From: Pseudomonadota bacterium
Lineage (GTDB): Bacteria; Pseudomonadota; Alphaproteobacteria; Puniceispirillales; Puniceispirillaceae
Reading direction: 5' to 3'
Length of the DNA stretch: 64,000 nucleotides
Assembly: GCA_027620495.1 (NCBI GenBank)
Contig: JAQCEA010000009.1
Location: 1 to 64,000, forward strand
The notes below the pieces were generated by a model, which was given only the letters and a program-made list of their open reading frames with translations, made no database searches and was not told the origin of the DNA. Below are positions 62,376 to 64,000 of this stretch, piece after piece. Positions within the stretch are counted from its first letter, which is position 1, and each line of letters opens with the position of its first letter. The translations under genes and the position numbers were made by a program.

Positions 62376-63401
62376 GTGAAAATTATGAAAGCTTTATCGG
62401 CAAGCCTATTGGTCGCCGGGTTGGTAAGTGGCGCATCGACAGCTGCGCTTGCCTTTGAATGTAAAGTCAAAGAAGCAAGCATGGCGAAACCGGACGGCTT
62501 TCCAGATCGTGCGCTAACCATGATCGTGCCATATGGCCCTGGTGGCGGTTCTGGTCAGGTGGCTGCTGCGATGGCGCAAGCCGTAACCGAATTGACAGGT
62601 GTGAACATCAACCGAGATCACAAACCAGGCGGTTCTGGTTCAGTAGGCACGACTGCCTATATGGCAACACCGGCAGATGGTTATAATGTGCTTGAGCATA
62701 TCGATGATGCATCATCAGCCCATGCCCTAGATTCTACAAAAGTCAATCCAGCCGTTGATCTGATCCCGTTGGTCATTTCACAAGTGACATTCTCGCAAAT
62801 CTATATCCGCAGCAACGAAGACCGGTTTACAGACTGGCCGTCATTTGTGGCATGGGTAAAGGCACAAGGTGGCAAAGCGACAATCGCAAACGTGTCTGCA
62901 GAAGGATCAATGGAACGGGTGACGATGAAATTCATCACCGATGCGACCGGCATGGAAATCCAGCAGATCTCATTCGATAAAGGCGCACCACGTTATGGCG
63001 CTTTGCTTGGTGGTCAGGTCGACGCTTTGTTTGAACAGCCTGGTGACGTCCGCAAATTTTTGGATGCTGGCAACTTTAAGCCAATCTTGACAGTGTTTAA
63101 CGAACGCCCAGCGGCATTTGCTGATGTGCCGACCCATATGGAAATGGGCATGACTTTTGAACCATTGCTGCGTTTTAGAGGTTTTTATGTTAATGCCAAC
63201 GCCCCGCAAGACCGGGTCGAGTGGCTGAAATGGGCGTTTCAGCGTGCCTATTGTCAGGACAGCTACCAAAAATATAACGAGTCAAAATTCATGACCGTTA
63301 TTGACAGCTATCGCGATACTGAAGGGGCTAAAAAACTCATTAACGCAACGGTGAGTCAGTACCGTGACGTCTATAAGAAAATGGGCCTCGAAGTTAAATA
63401 A
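62376..63401 (+). CDS. Tripartite tricarboxylate transporter substrate-binding protein (TctC-like)
   Basis: Signal peptide; RALTMIVPYGPGGGSGQVAAAMAQAV. Confidence 0.9.
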   Translation: MKIMKALSASLLVAGLVSGASTAALAFECKVKEASMAKPDGFPDRALTMIVPYGPGGGSGQVAAAMAQAVTELTGVNINRDHKPGGSGSVGTTAYMATPADGYNVLEHIDDASSAHALDSTKVNPAVDLIPLVISQVTFSQIYIRSNEDRFTDWPSFVAWVKAQGGKATIANVSAEGSMERVTMKFITDATGMEIQQISFDKGAPRYGALLGGQVDALFEQPGDVRKFLDAGNFKPILTVFNERPAAFADVPTHMEMGMTFEPLLRFRGFYVNANAPQDRVEWLKWAFQRAYCQDSYQKYNESKFMTVIDSYRDTEGAKKLINATVSQYRDVYKKMGLEVK

Positions 63402-63426
63402 GTCTTCAAATATATGTCTCACAATT

Positions 63427-63460
63427 TTTTGCCCTGCGGCCTGCGCCGCAGGGCAAATTT
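63427..63460 (+). terminator. Strong hairpin between tctC-like and tctB-like genes (intra-operon terminator/attenuator)
   Basis: TTTGCCCTGCGGC-CTGC-GCCGCAGGGCAAATTT, 13-bp stem, 4-nt loop. Confidence 0.75.
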
Positions 63461-63474
63461 AGGCGAAAAACATT

Positions 63475-64000
63475 ATGGGCAAACTAACAAAATTACATAT
63501 TTTTGAAGCGGCAATATGGGCCAGCTTCGTTGCAATATTTTTTGCTTTTTCATTCGAATTTGACAGAGAAATTGAAATTTATAAATTTGGTGCGACCGGC
63601 TGGCCGCGCGCCGTTTTGATCGTGCTGGTGATCGTTCTACTGGGAAATCTATGGCACCAAAGTCAGCATGGTTCAGCGGCACAAGTCGGCCGTGTTGGCA
63701 TTACAGATGACGATGTGGACGTGGCCGATAAAACGGCCGGGTCAATTGCCACTATTGTCACATTTTTACTATTACCAATAGTCTATGCTTGGTCATTAAA
63801 ACCAGTCGGGTTTTATTCTGCGACACCGTTTTTTATTGCTTTTGTCATCATGCTTTTAGGCGAAAGGCGACTGAAACAGGTTTGCGGCATCACCGCGTTA
63901 ATTTATGGTCTTCTAATCGGACTTTTCATGCTGATTTTGAATGCGCCGTTGCCGCAGGGCACGGTATCACCTTTCTATGATTTCAGCGGGTTTATGTTGC
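63475..64000 (+). CDS. TctB-like small membrane subunit, truncated by the window end
   Basis: Translates MGKLTKLHIFEAAIWASFVAIFFAFSFEFDREIEIYKFGATGWPRAVLIVLVIVLLGN..., open to the window edge. Confidence 0.75.
   Translation, partial: MGKLTKLHIFEAAIWASFVAIFFAFSFEFDREIEIYKFGATGWPRAVLIVLVIVLLGNLWHQSQHGSAAQVGRVGITDDDVDVADKTAGSIATIVTFLLLPIVYAWSLKPVGFYSATPFFIAFVIMLLGERRLKQVCGITALIYGLLIGLFMLILNAPLPQGTVSPFYDFSGFML

Overview
The window is 64 kb of a densely coded alphaproteobacterial chromosome. Gene content and the tmRNA tag suggest a marine SAR116-like lineage, but that is inference. Most of it is ordinary metabolism and transport: sspB, class I fumarase, glcDEF, msrA, pgk, azlCD, ccmE, polyamine-type ABC operon, agmatinase, Fe(III) ABC system, terC-like gene, livKHMGF, prpE-like gene, an SSS/DUF4212 symporter, a sauS/sauT-like pair and the start of a tripartite tricarboxylate transporter. 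The standout locus is 6760-8192. A compact TnpB/Cas12-like RuvC nuclease gene (382 aa) is followed 21 nt after its stop codon by a CRISPR-like array. The array has four repeats at 7930, 7996, 8062 and 8128 (exact 66-nt period, 36-nt repeats) and three unrelated 30-nt spacers. The last repeat is degenerate in its 3' half, and a Rho-independent terminator follows. No cas1/cas2/cas4 or tnpA is present in the window. The 3' end of the tnpB CDS and the 21-nt gap can fold into a structured RNA joined to repeat 1, as in an omegaRNA. I read this as a candidate minimal type V-U-like or TnpB-to-CRISPR transitional system. Other points of interest: the 3' end of a tmRNA tag ORF at the left edge, a diaminopropionate ammonia-lyase gene split at an in-frame dnaX-type A AAA AAG slippery heptamer, hairpins after three solute-binding-protein genes inside transporter operons, and several small repeats and operator-like sites.
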